Source: JAGORM01 sp964406795 | GTDB lineage: Bacteria; Patescibacteriota; Microgenomatia; Levybacterales; GWA1-39-11 | Length of the DNA stretch: 22,203 nt | Assembly (NCBI GenBank): GCA_964406795.1 | Contig: CAYOTA010000019.1 | Coordinates: 1-22,203 of the forward strand | Reading direction: 5' to 3' | Shown here: positions 15,467-22,183 of the stretch, one piece after another | Layout: each line of letters starts with the position of its first letter | How positions within the stretch are numbered: position 1 is the first letter of the stretch | Notes under the pieces: model-generated | The model's database searches: none | Told to the model about the DNA's origin: nothing | What the model saw: only the letters and a program-made list of their open reading frames with translations | Made by a program: the position numbers and the translations under genes

Positions 15467-15484
15467 CAAAGCTGATCTGTTTTG

Positions 15485-16147
15485 TTAACTTTTTATAACG
15501 TACCCGAAGCCTCTGACAGAAGATATAAGCTTCTTTTTATGCCCTGCATCAATTTTTTTTCTCAAATACCCCACATATACGTCAACTACTCGTGTGTCGA
15601 CATCAAATGAATACTGCCAAATTCTATTTAATATCATATCGCGGGACAACACCTTATCTTGATTCATCATAAGATATTGCAAAAGCTTAAATTCATGAGG
15701 GGACAATTTAATTTCATTTCCTGCTCGCTCTACATGAACCTTCTCTGCGTCAAGTATTAAGTCCTCTATCACAAGCCTTACGTCTTTTTCTGATTTTAGT
15801 TTTAGCTTTACACGCGCTAGTAATTCTTCTATTTCAAACGGTTTTGATATATAGTCATCAGCACCTAGCTCAAATCCCTTTACTACATCCGAGGTGTGAT
15901 TTTTTGCAGTTAATACAATAACAGGAAGGTTTGGAAATAACTTTTTAACTTCAACTAGCACTGATTCTCCAGTAAGTTTTGGGAGCCCTAAATCTAAAAC
16001 TAATAAATCTGGCACTTGCCTTTTTACAGATTCAATCGCCATGATACCGTCATGTGCCTCTTCAACGCTATAGTTGCTCTCTACAAGAATATCTTTAATA
16101 ACTGACAAAATGGCCGAATCGTCTTCTACAACTAATATCTTATACAT
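15485..16147 (-). CDS. OmpR/PhoB-family response regulator
   Basis: This 220-residue protein has a receiver domain (about 1-115) with acidic pocket ED-D at 8-10, phosphorylated Asp D52 (LVLDLGLPK), Thr in IVLTAK and Lys in SKPF. A winged-helix DNA-binding domain follows, with LSPHEFKLLQYLM, LSRDMILNRIW, VDVYVGYLRKKI and the wing SVRGFGYVI. I start it at ATG 16147; a GTG three codons upstream would sit between the -10 box and the initiation point. It is probably the output of the divergent kinase at 16674, with no other kinase nearby. A 7-bp palindrome in its promoter may be an operator. Confidence 0.9.
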   Translation of the reverse strand: MYKILVVEDDSAILSVIKDILVESNYSVEEAHDGIMAIESVKRQVPDLLVLDLGLPKLTGESVLVEVKKLFPNLPVIVLTAKNHTSDVVKGFELGADDYISKPFEIEELLARVKLKLKSEKDVRLVIEDLILDAEKVHVERAGNEIKLSPHEFKLLQYLMMNQDKVLSRDMILNRIWQYSFDVDTRVVDVYVGYLRKKIDAGHKKKLISSVRGFGYVIKS

Positions 16148-16156
16148 GGTGCTCAC

Positions 16157-16180
16157 ATTATATATGATTTTTTATCATAT
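16157..16180 (-). promoter_or_regulatory. promoter with embedded palindrome for the response regulator
   Basis: TATAAT (16162-16157, minus) lies ten bases before ATG 16147. The perfect inverted repeat ATATGAT-N5-ATCATAT covers 16162-16180, the stretch just upstream of the -10. A regulator bound there would touch RNA polymerase, so autoregulation is plausible. Confidence 0.5.
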
Positions 16181-16194
16181 CAACACTAGTACTT

Positions 16195-16572
16195 TCAATT
16201 AGTATACTTTTCAACCACAGAAAATACAGTATCTAGAGAAAAGGGTTTTCTTATAAATTCTGAAACCCCTAAATCATTAAAGTCTACTTTTACATGCATA
16301 TTGGCTGACATGAGTATTATATTTGTGTTCCCTTGAGAATTTTTATGTATATTGGAAATTATTGACTCAGCGCGCTCTCCGGGCAAAAAGTAATCTAAGA
16401 GAACAACTCGTGGATTTGTATTTTTCATATCTTTTATCGCATCGTATCCATGTTCAAATTCTTTTACCTTATATTGTTGAGATTCAAGTAGGTTTTTAAG
16501 TATATTTCTTATTTCCTCATCGTCATCTACTATGTACACCATATCTTCACTATTTTTATCAGTAAACTTCAT
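16195..16572 (-). CDS. stand-alone receiver-domain protein (CheY/Spo0F-like)
   Basis: This 125-residue protein consists of a single receiver domain with no output domain. It has an acidic cluster VDDDEE at 15-20, phospho-acceptor D60 (VVLLDYFLPG), Ser in ILMSAN and Lys in IRKPF. Such proteins act as phosphorelay intermediates or phosphate sinks. It is upstream of the OmpR-type regulator on the same strand (47-nt gap) and divergent from the kinase. It probably forms a three-part signalling unit. A TACAAT at 16586-16581 about nine bases before the ATG suggests a near-leaderless transcript. Confidence 0.88.
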   Translation of the reverse strand: MKFTDKNSEDMVYIVDDDEEIRNILKNLLESQQYKVKEFEHGYDAIKDMKNTNPRVVLLDYFLPGERAESIISNIHKNSQGNTNIILMSANMHVKVDFNDLGVSEFIRKPFSLDTVFSVVEKYTN

Positions 16573-16673
16573 TTCAATTTATTGTACTAGTACGCGTTTA
16601 TCAAGCCTGTAATATAAGGGTAAGAATTATGAAAGAGATGAAAAATTACCCATAAATACGCTATAATGTTTCC
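16573..16673. promoter_or_regulatory. divergent control region between receiver protein and histidine kinase
   Basis: It holds TACAAT on minus (16586-16581) and TATAAT on plus (16662-16667, seven bases before the ATG at 16674). A perfect 10-bp palindrome GTACTAGTAC (16584-16593) overlaps the minus -10. -35 boxes are weak on both sides. The palindrome may be an operator. Confidence 0.45.
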
Positions 16674-17882
16674 ATGGGACAAAAACCTCTCCTGCCCACG
16701 TTACAAGAACATCCGAGTTTAAAAAAATTAAGAAAGGTTCTTAGGTATATCATAGCCGCAATTCTTCCCCTCATACTTCTCTTATTGCTCCAACTTCCGG
16801 AGTTTAATTTTGCACAAGGAAGCACTACTACATTGCTTTTTCTAGCAATTGTTGCCTTAAGCGCTATAAATGGAGGCTATAAAACTGGACTACTTACTTC
16901 ATTCCTTTCGGCTTTTATTATCAGCTACTTTTTTACAACTCCATACTCACTTAACGCATTTATCAGCATGAATGGTGTTGCAAAAATGTTGGTTTTCTTT
17001 GTTGAAGGGTTATTTATAAGCGTAATAATAGACATGCTAGGAAAAAGGACAGAGTTGGATATATATAAAAATAAAGTAAAGGATTTAAAACAAAAAATTG
17101 ACGAATTAGAACAAGAAAATATTGTTTTGAAAAACGAAATTAGATCAAGAGATGAGTTTTTGTCAATTGCCTCACATGAGCTTAAAACACCACTAACCTC
17201 TATGTTGCTGCAGACACAACACGCACTTCATAGTATTAAAAATGTTTCATTGGCTCACTTTTCAATTGAAAGCTTGCTCAAAATGCTTGAAACAGTAGAA
17301 AATCAAACAAAACGCTTATCCCGCATGATCAATGATTTACTCAATGTTTCACTTATTACAACAGGAAATTTAAATATAGAACCTGAAGAATTAAATCTAA
17401 ATAGTCTCGTCGCTGAAGTAGTTGAGGAATTTTCAAAACGCTTAGAACGAGATAACATTGAACTCAAATACAATGAAGAAGATATTGTTAATGGTGTGTG
17501 GGATAAGCTTAGAATTGAGCAGGCTGTAACAAATATCATCTCGAACGCAATCCGCTATGGTCAAGGAAAACAAATTGAAGTAACTGTTAAAAAGTACTAT
17601 TCCAATGCCCAAATAATAGTAACCGATCAAGGAATTGGTATGAAAAAAGAAACACAAAAGAAAATATTTGATTTGTTTGAACGCGGTGTTTCTCAAGACA
17701 CATACAAAGGCTTAGGTGTAGGACTTTACATAACGCGCCAAATAATTAATGCGCATGGTGGGACTATTAAAGTTATGAGTAAAGAAGGGAGAGGTTCTAC
17801 CTTTATTCTTGTCTTACCGCTTGAAGACAGGGATGAAAAGAACACAATGCCTCAACCTACCGAAAAACAACAGGAACAATAA
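16674..17882 (+). CDS. membrane-bound sensor histidine kinase
   Basis: This 402-residue protein has four close-packed N-terminal membrane helices (about 25-118) resembling the KdpD-type DUF4118 module (FFTTPYSLNAFISMNG loop). A coiled coil (about 125-158) and HisKA with SHELKTPL (phospho-His H168) follow. The HATPase domain has N box NIISNAIRYG, G1 DQGIGM, F box IFDLFERG and G2 GLGVGLYIT. There is no large extracellular sensor, so it probably reads membrane or intramembrane cues. It likely phosphorylates the two receiver proteins encoded divergently. The C-terminus is a hydrophilic tail. Its last 26 bases overlap the convergent 17857-18384 gene. It has no SD; the -10 lies just upstream of the ATG. 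Confidence 0.9.
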   Translation: MGQKPLLPTLQEHPSLKKLRKVLRYIIAAILPLILLLLLQLPEFNFAQGSTTTLLFLAIVALSAINGGYKTGLLTSFLSAFIISYFFTTPYSLNAFISMNGVAKMLVFFVEGLFISVIIDMLGKRTELDIYKNKVKDLKQKIDELEQENIVLKNEIRSRDEFLSIASHELKTPLTSMLLQTQHALHSIKNVSLAHFSIESLLKMLETVENQTKRLSRMINDLLNVSLITTGNLNIEPEELNLNSLVAEVVEEFSKRLERDNIELKYNEEDIVNGVWDKLRIEQAVTNIISNAIRYGQGKQIEVTVKKYYSNAQIIVTDQGIGMKKETQKKIFDLFERGVSQDTYKGLGVGLYITRQIINAHGGTIKVMSKEGRGSTFILVLPLEDRDEKNTMPQPTEKQQEQ

Positions 17883-18384
17883 GCTCTTTACTGTTTTGCA
17901 AAAGACCAGACGGATTTGAGCTTTGAACTATTAGTAAACCGTTTTTTGCCTTAACATCATTTTTAAACTCAAGCAATCCTGAATAAGGAACAAATTCCTC
18001 ACTCATCCAATTAGCGTCTGCAGTAAGAGTAGTTTTTCCAAGTAAATTATTTTGTAAATCTCTTAACTCAGCATTCATTTGTCCCTCAAAAAACCAAAAG
18101 CCGCGCGCGCTACCCTGAATCACAAATGATTTTGTAACCACCTGATTAGGTCTGGGACTAGTAATTTGAATAGAATCAGAAAGTGCTAATTCATTTCCTA
18201 TATTTTGGGTAAATCTTTTCCCGTCCGGAGTTATACATGATGCCGGATAAGACTCCATAACGGGATACTTTTGGGAACAATCCTCAAAGTTTGTCACCTC
18301 CAGTTCTGAATTTTTTTCAACGAGAAGCAGAGAAAATAATGTAATGGTCAAAATAAATATCCCAATTACAATAATCTTTTTCAT
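17857..18384 (-). CDS. Gmad2-domain envelope protein
   Basis: This 175-residue protein has an N-terminal membrane anchor (about 4-21) and a Cys-containing segment (EDCSQKYPVMESYPASC, likely disulfide; ITPDGKRF after it). A Gmad2 Ig-like domain (about 72-172) follows, with ITSPRPNQVV, FVIQGSARGFWFFEG, WMSEEFVPYSG and LIVQSSNPSG. Gmad2 domains were named from the sporulation/germination protein GerM but occur in many envelope proteins; the function here is unknown. It starts 1 nt after the stop of the upstream hydrolase gene, so the two are co-transcribed. The tail overlaps the kinase gene end. Confidence 0.78.
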   Translation of the reverse strand: MKKIIVIGIFILTITLFSLLLVEKNSELEVTNFEDCSQKYPVMESYPASCITPDGKRFTQNIGNELALSDSIQITSPRPNQVVTKSFVIQGSARGFWFFEGQMNAELRDLQNNLLGKTTLTADANWMSEEFVPYSGLLEFKNDVKAKNGLLIVQSSNPSGLLQNSKELIVPVVFR

Positions 18385-18385
18385 G

Positions 18386-19495
18386 TTACTTTAGATATCT
18401 ATCAAAAAATTCAACAGTGTTTTGCATTGCCTGATTAAAAGCAGAACCTGATATGTTGTGCCCACCTGAACTATATTCCTGCAACTCATGAGGAATTTTT
18501 GTTTTATTGAGTAACACGTTTAAATCCCTACTATAACCTATATCTACCACATCATCATCTACCGCGTGATTCAACTGAATTGCTCCACTAATAGTGTCTA
18601 GATAATTTGTCAGAGGGACTTGCTTCCAAAATGCACTTTGAGAATCAAACGGACCATACTCGTTAAAAAGCAGTTGCCTACGTGAAATTTGTTGAGAATT
18701 ATTTTCAGAAGGAACATAACTTCCATCCTGAATACCATATTTTTCCCAATCATCATACGTGTACACTGCTCCAGCCCAAACTGAAATTGCGGGAATATCT
18801 TTTTTAACAGCCAAGGCTCGCGTCGTAATATTTCCTGCCATGGAATGTCCCCATAGCCCGATTTTAGAAGCGTTAACAAATCCCAATTTTTGAAGTGCGT
18901 TGTACGCATTTAATGTATCAATAACATAATCTGATGAATAATACACGCTACTTGGTTTTCCCTGAGAATTTCCATGACCACGCAGGTCTATCTTAAAGAC
19001 TACGTACCCATTTCTTGCTAAATAGTCCACATAATCATAATAATTTTGCACTGTTTGGTAACTAGTAGGAGGAATGTATCCATGAACAAAAACTATTGCA
19101 GGAAACCCCGCATCTGGCTCAACGGTATTTGGAATAGTGAGCAACCCATTAATTTGTAGTCCATCTGATATATAGCCGGTTGTGTAAGCAGTATAATTTT
19201 GACCTTCATAGGCAACAACACGCGATTCACGTAAGAAACCGTCATATTTCCTACTCTGTAAATAAGGAATTGTCATATCCGAAAATGCAAAGGGTGTGGG
19301 AGTTGGAATATTTAGTCCCATAGAAAGCGTGTTTGCCTGACTTTGGTAAACATGTTCCCCCGGCATTCTAACAACATACATAACCACAATAATACCAATC
19401 AGCCCACATAGAAATATAACAAAAAATTTAATTCTCGGGGGTTTGATGTTTGGCGAGGAAGTAATGTATGGATCATGCTTAGTTTTCTTTTCCAT
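18386..19495 (-). CDS. membrane-anchored alpha/beta hydrolase (S9 prolyl-oligopeptidase-like or esterase)
   Basis: This 369-residue protein has one membrane helix (about 23-42), an extracytoplasmic linker with PTPTP, and an alpha/beta hydrolase domain. Visible features are the oxyanion block AIVFVHGYIPP, DLRGHGNSQG, the nucleophile elbow GLWGHSMAG (Ser near 220), an Asp in NHAVDDDVVD and the final His in SSGGHNISG. The triad is complete. Family members are peptidases, esterases or deacylases, and the substrate is unknown. It is first of a pair with the Gmad2 gene. Its extended -10 (TGATATATT) sits just inside or beyond the end of the L,D-transpeptidase gene, 7 nt before the ATG. Confidence 0.82.
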   Translation of the reverse strand: MEKKTKHDPYITSSPNIKPPRIKFFVIFLCGLIGIIVVMYVVRMPGEHVYQSQANTLSMGLNIPTPTPFAFSDMTIPYLQSRKYDGFLRESRVVAYEGQNYTAYTTGYISDGLQINGLLTIPNTVEPDAGFPAIVFVHGYIPPTSYQTVQNYYDYVDYLARNGYVVFKIDLRGHGNSQGKPSSVYYSSDYVIDTLNAYNALQKLGFVNASKIGLWGHSMAGNITTRALAVKKDIPAISVWAGAVYTYDDWEKYGIQDGSYVPSENNSQQISRRQLLFNEYGPFDSQSAFWKQVPLTNYLDTISGAIQLNHAVDDDVVDIGYSRDLNVLLNKTKIPHELQEYSSGGHNISGSAFNQAMQNTVEFFDRYLK

Positions 19496-19501
19496 ATTTT
19501 T

Positions 19502-19510
19502 AATATATCA
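19502..19510 (-). promoter_or_regulatory. extended -10 promoter of the hydrolase gene
   Basis: TGA then TATATT (19510-19502, minus), with initiation expected at about the ATG (19495). No convincing -35. It lies in the 17-nt gap after the L,D-transpeptidase stop. Confidence 0.45.
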
Positions 19511-19512
19511 TG

Positions 19513-20127
19513 CTAATTGTCCTCGATATAATATCGGATATTGTCCTCTACCTTAATTAAATCATATAGAAAGGTGATGTCTGAATCAGTATGCCGTATG
19601 CATCCTGAACTTCCCTCATTTGCCACAGACAACCGGGTATTGTCTTTATTTACTCCATGTAGTCCAAACGGGCCTGGAACCTGCCAATTACACTGCCCAT
19701 TGCACTCTTTATAGGGCACTGGTCCATATGGTTCTTCTAATGGTTGTGGAACATCAAGTTCTATAAAATATGGAGCAGTTTCCGCATCATCAGGCATCTT
19801 ATACTTTTTTGTGATTATCCAATATTCCCGCCCTAAAAGCTGCGGCAATGGGGTTGGTCTTTGACCTGATATGCCCGTTTTTACCTGAAAAGTTCTAATA
19901 AGCGCACTTTCTGACGCGCTTCCGGGAACACCCTTGAATAATTTTTCTACATTGGATTTTCTATGCAATAAAAACCAATAGTCTTGTGTCTTTTCCTCTA
20001 CTTTTAATACCTGACCTTTATAACTATCGTCTGGCTTGGCTATGAGAAATATAGTTAAAAAACCCACGCTCAAAATACATAGAATTGTAAGAATTTTAAG
20101 CCGATTTATGGTAAAATATACTTTCAT
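19513..20127 (-). CDS. L,D-transpeptidase (YkuD domain), membrane-anchored
   Basis: This protein is 204 residues from ATG 20127, with a membrane anchor (LKILTILCILSVGFLTIFLIA) near the start. The C-terminal YkuD domain shows GPFGLHGVNKD and, 15 or so residues later, EGSSGCIRHTDSD with the catalytic Cys, matching the HG...S-GC-R pattern. Such enzymes form 3-3 peptidoglycan crosslinks or attach proteins to the wall. An upstream in-frame ATG at 20163 lies too close to the best -10 (TACAAT, 20170-20165) to be transcribed, so I prefer 20127. The start codon then overlaps that of the divergent gene. Confidence 0.85.
   Translation of the reverse strand: MKVYFTINRLKILTILCILSVGFLTIFLIAKPDDSYKGQVLKVEEKTQDYWFLLHRKSNVEKLFKGVPGSASESALIRTFQVKTGISGQRPTPLPQLLGREYWIITKKYKMPDDAETAPYFIELDVPQPLEEPYGPVPYKECNGQCNWQVPGPFGLHGVNKDNTRLSVANEGSSGCIRHTDSDITFLYDLIKVEDNIRYYIEDN
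20109..20117 (+). promoter_or_regulatory. extended -10 promoter of the C39-like gene
   Basis: TGG then TAAAAT (20112-20117), nine bases before ATG 20126; -35 weak. It lies within the first codons of the divergent L,D-transpeptidase gene. Confidence 0.45.
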
Positions 20128-21247
20128 GTTTTTAAAGTACTCAAAAAAATATAAATCTCTCATAATTGTATCATCTGGCTCTTTGCTAACGCTGTCTTTT
20201 GCTGTTTTTTTACTTCTTTTCATATTCAAACAAGAGCCTCAGAATATAAGAAGTGATATTATAACCGTTACCAAAGACTCACCGCAAGTGCTACCAACTC
20301 CTGATCCAATTCTTGCCCCAACTCCAAATACCTATGAGATACCTTCAAGGCTACATGTTTTTCAAAGCTTTAATAACTGTGGCCCGGCTACATTATCTAT
20401 GGCATTGTCATATGAAGGGATTACAATTGACCAAGCAGAGCTAGGACAAATTTTGCGCCCATATCAAGTACCAGGGGGTGACAATGATGACAAATCTGTC
20501 ACTTTAAATGAAGTGGCAAAGCAGGCAGAGACATACGGCCTAACCACATACTTACGTCCAAATGGAGATATAGAAAAACTAAAACAATTTATAGCAAACG
20601 ACATTCCTGTAATCACACGCACCTGGCTTAGCTTAGACGAAGACATAGGACATTATAGAATAGTCAGAGGATACGATGAAAACACTAAGCAAATAATTCA
20701 GGATGATTCTTTGCAAGGCAGAAACCTAAGATATTCATATAATGAGTTTAATGCACTTTGGAAAACATTTAATTATGAGTACCTTGTGTTAATTCCAGAA
20801 AACAAAATTGAAATTGTAAAATCAATTTTAGGAAATGATCTAAATGAGACAACAGGATGGGAAAATGCAAAAACAAGAATTGAAAATGAGCTATTAGAGG
20901 ATCCACAAAGTACAGATCTTTTATTTGCTCTTTCCAGAATCCATTATTACTTAGGAAATTATGATAAGTCTGTTAACTACTTTAATCAGGTGGAAAATCT
21001 TGTGTCATTTAGAGCTTTGTGGTATCAACTAGAACCATTACTCTCTATTTATGAAACTGGTGATTACACCAGAGTGTTTCAAATTTCTAATAAAATTTTA
21101 AATAACCAGAACAGAGCCTACTCAGAACTTTATAAATTGAGAGGCGATATGTATCAAAACCAAGGACAAATAGATTTAGCGAGATCTGAATATCAAAAAG
21201 CCGTGTTTTATAACACAAGTTTTGCGTCTAGGGTACCAACACTGTAA
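20126..21247 (+). CDS. membrane-anchored C39-like peptidase domain with C-terminal TPR repeats
   Basis: This 373-residue protein starts at ATG 20126, since longer versions run through the promoter and antisense gene. A membrane helix (about 12-34) and a P-rich linker (LPTPDPILAPTPNTYEIP) lead to a papain-like C39_2 domain. Its catalytic Cys is C85 (NNCGPATLSMAL), the His H176 (GHYRIVRGYD), and an Asp lies in IIQDDSLQG. C-terminal helical pairs (about 250-370), such as YYLGNYDKSVNYFNQ and YQNQGQIDLARSEYQKA, are TPR repeats. It is probably an extracytoplasmic peptidase or peptide-binding protein. TPRs imply partner binding. Confidence 0.82.
   Translation: MFLKYSKKYKSLIIVSSGSLLTLSFAVFLLLFIFKQEPQNIRSDIITVTKDSPQVLPTPDPILAPTPNTYEIPSRLHVFQSFNNCGPATLSMALSYEGITIDQAELGQILRPYQVPGGDNDDKSVTLNEVAKQAETYGLTTYLRPNGDIEKLKQFIANDIPVITRTWLSLDEDIGHYRIVRGYDENTKQIIQDDSLQGRNLRYSYNEFNALWKTFNYEYLVLIPENKIEIVKSILGNDLNETTGWENAKTRIENELLEDPQSTDLLFALSRIHYYLGNYDKSVNYFNQVENLVSFRALWYQLEPLLSIYETGDYTRVFQISNKILNNQNRAYSELYKLRGDMYQNQGQIDLARSEYQKAVFYNTSFASRVPTL
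20165..20173 (-). promoter_or_regulatory. extended -10 promoter of the L,D-transpeptidase gene
   Basis: On minus, TGA then TACAAT (20173-20165). Initiation near 20158 gives a leader of about 30 nt before ATG 20127. It lies inside the coding region of the divergent gene. Confidence 0.4.
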
Positions 21248-21250
21248 TAT
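21222..21250 (+). promoter_or_regulatory. promoter of msrB
   Basis: TTGCGT (21222-21227) and TAATAT (21245-21250) with a 17-nt spacer, inside the end of the upstream gene. Initiation falls at about the ATG at 21258. Confidence 0.4.
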
Positions 21251-21257
21251 ATATAAT

Positions 21258-21617
21258 ATGCAATTAAACACATTAACAGATGAGGAAAAACATGTAATTT
21301 TGGATAAGGGCACAGAACGTCCTTTCTCAGGTGAGTACGATGAGTTCTATAAAGAAGGGGTATTTATTTGTAGACAGTGTAATACGCCACTTTTTTCCAG
21401 TAAAGCTAAATTTGATGCCCATTGCGGATGGCCGGCATTTGATGAAAATTTTCTAAATGCCGTAAAACGGATTCCCGATATGGATGGGTTAAGAACAGAA
21501 ATTCAGTGCGCAACGTGCGGTGGCCACCTGGGACACGTTTTTGAAGGCGAGAAGTTAACTCAAAATGATACTCGCCATTGCGTAAATTCGCTATCTATAA
21601 GGTTCTTACCCAAGTAA
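21258..21617 (+). CDS. msrB: peptide-methionine (R)-S-oxide reductase MsrB
   Basis: This 119-residue protein is the usual size for MsrB. It has zinc ligands C38/C41 (CRQC) and C84/C87 (CATC), a HCGWPAF motif, GGHLGHVFEG, and the catalytic Cys C108 in RHCVNSLSIRF. C56 in HCGWPAF is a candidate resolving Cys. It reduces methionine-R-sulfoxide in proteins with thioredoxin or a similar donor. No signal peptide is seen, so it is probably cytoplasmic. ATG 21258 is the natural start; an upstream in-frame ATG at 21222 would overlap the preceding gene. Confidence 0.93.
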   Translation: MQLNTLTDEEKHVILDKGTERPFSGEYDEFYKEGVFICRQCNTPLFSSKAKFDAHCGWPAFDENFLNAVKRIPDMDGLRTEIQCATCGGHLGHVFEGEKLTQNDTRHCVNSLSIRFLPK

Positions 21618-21619
21618 CG

Positions 21620-21985
21620 CTAATTAGTTGCAGAAGCTCCTTGTTTTGATTCTTCACTAGATGATTTTTGTAAAGATGAACTTGTACTCCCAGTTTTTTT
21701 CCTACCAGCTGCAACCTGACTTAGTTTTTTCTCCGCCTTATCCATGTACTTACCCTCCTCTATCTTTTTTCTAATTTGAGGAATTCTATTTGCGGTTTCA
21801 GAACGGACTTTCTCTGCTGCGTCCATTATCTTACTTCTGGTTTTTTCGTTTTTCATAGCAGCTGTTGCGGCAACCGCGACCCCTGCGCCTATTACTGCAC
21901 CGGCCGCAACTGCTGCAGCTAAACCACCTGAAATAGCAGCTTGTTTTTTACTGCCTTCTCCATTTTTTGAATTACTATTTGCCAT
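21620..21985 (-). CDS. small YtxH-like membrane-associated protein
   Basis: This protein is 121 residues from ATG 21985. It has a short hydrophilic start (MANSNSKNGEGSKKQ), one Ala/Gly-rich hydrophobic segment (about 17-43), then a charged helical region (EKTRSKIMDAAEKVRSE) and a Ser-rich disordered tail. This layout resembles YtxH/general-stress-type proteins, though similarity is loose. The start is fixed by an exceptionally strong SD (AAAGGAGGTGA) about 8 nt upstream. An in-frame GTG at 21997 is inside that SD. It contrasts with the many leaderless genes and may be highly expressed. It converges with msrB after a 2-nt gap. Confidence 0.65.
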   Translation of the reverse strand: MANSNSKNGEGSKKQAAISGGLAAAVAAGAVIGAGVAVAATAAMKNEKTRSKIMDAAEKVRSETANRIPQIRKKIEEGKYMDKAEKKLSQVAAGRKKTGSTSSSLQKSSSEESKQGASATN

Positions 21986-22068
21986 ATATATTTTCACCTC
22001 CTTTCACAAATTGTTTTGTTAATATCTATACTCTACTGTTGGGGTATAAAGGAGAGGTGAAAAATATG
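21983..22068. repeat. imperfect inverted repeat: two divergent SD/start regions
   Basis: The left arm 21983-22004 (start and SD of the YtxH-like gene, read on minus) and the right arm 22048-22068 on plus both read AAAGGAG..GGTGAAAA...ATATG. The right arm has a 2-nt insertion in the SD and a shorter A/T run. The 43 bases between are AT-rich. Confidence 0.6.
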
Positions 22069-22095
22069 TATGAAAAAGGTAAGTTAGGAAAGTAG
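22066..22095 (+). CDS. possible 9-codon leader or decayed gene start
   Basis: A strong SD (AGGAGAGGTGA) precedes an ATG and nine codons (MYEKGKLGK) ending at TAG 22093-22095. TATAAA at 22045-22050 could be a -10, but it overlaps the SD. It may be a decayed duplicate of the divergent gene's start, a leader peptide, or chance. Confidence 0.25.
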   Translation: MYEKGKLGK

Positions 22096-22158
22096 CATCA
22101 AAAAAACTAAAAATAACATACTAAAATCTTTTCTTAAACTTTTTAAAATATATTAAAC
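22096..22158. other. AT-rich intergenic stretch
   Basis: Very A/T-rich sequence with no open frame of note. Nothing beyond the flanking features was recognised. Confidence 0.4.
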
Positions 22159-22183
22159 TTCCACGGGCTTACGCCACGTGGAA
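22159..22183. mobile_element. hairpin at window edge resembling an IS200/IS605 end
   Basis: TTCCACG and GGC pair with GCC and CGTGGAA around a TTAC loop, a 10-bp stem with one bulged A at 22176. Foldback hairpins of the CACGGGCTT...CGTGG kind are common at IS200/IS605 ends. The presumed rest of the element lies beyond 22203, so this is a hypothesis. Confidence 0.35.

Noticed and set aside
21986..21997. GTG start (four codons upstream) for the YtxH-like gene
   Set aside because: The GTG is part of the strong SD AAAGGAGGTGA; the ATG at 21985 is correctly spaced from it.
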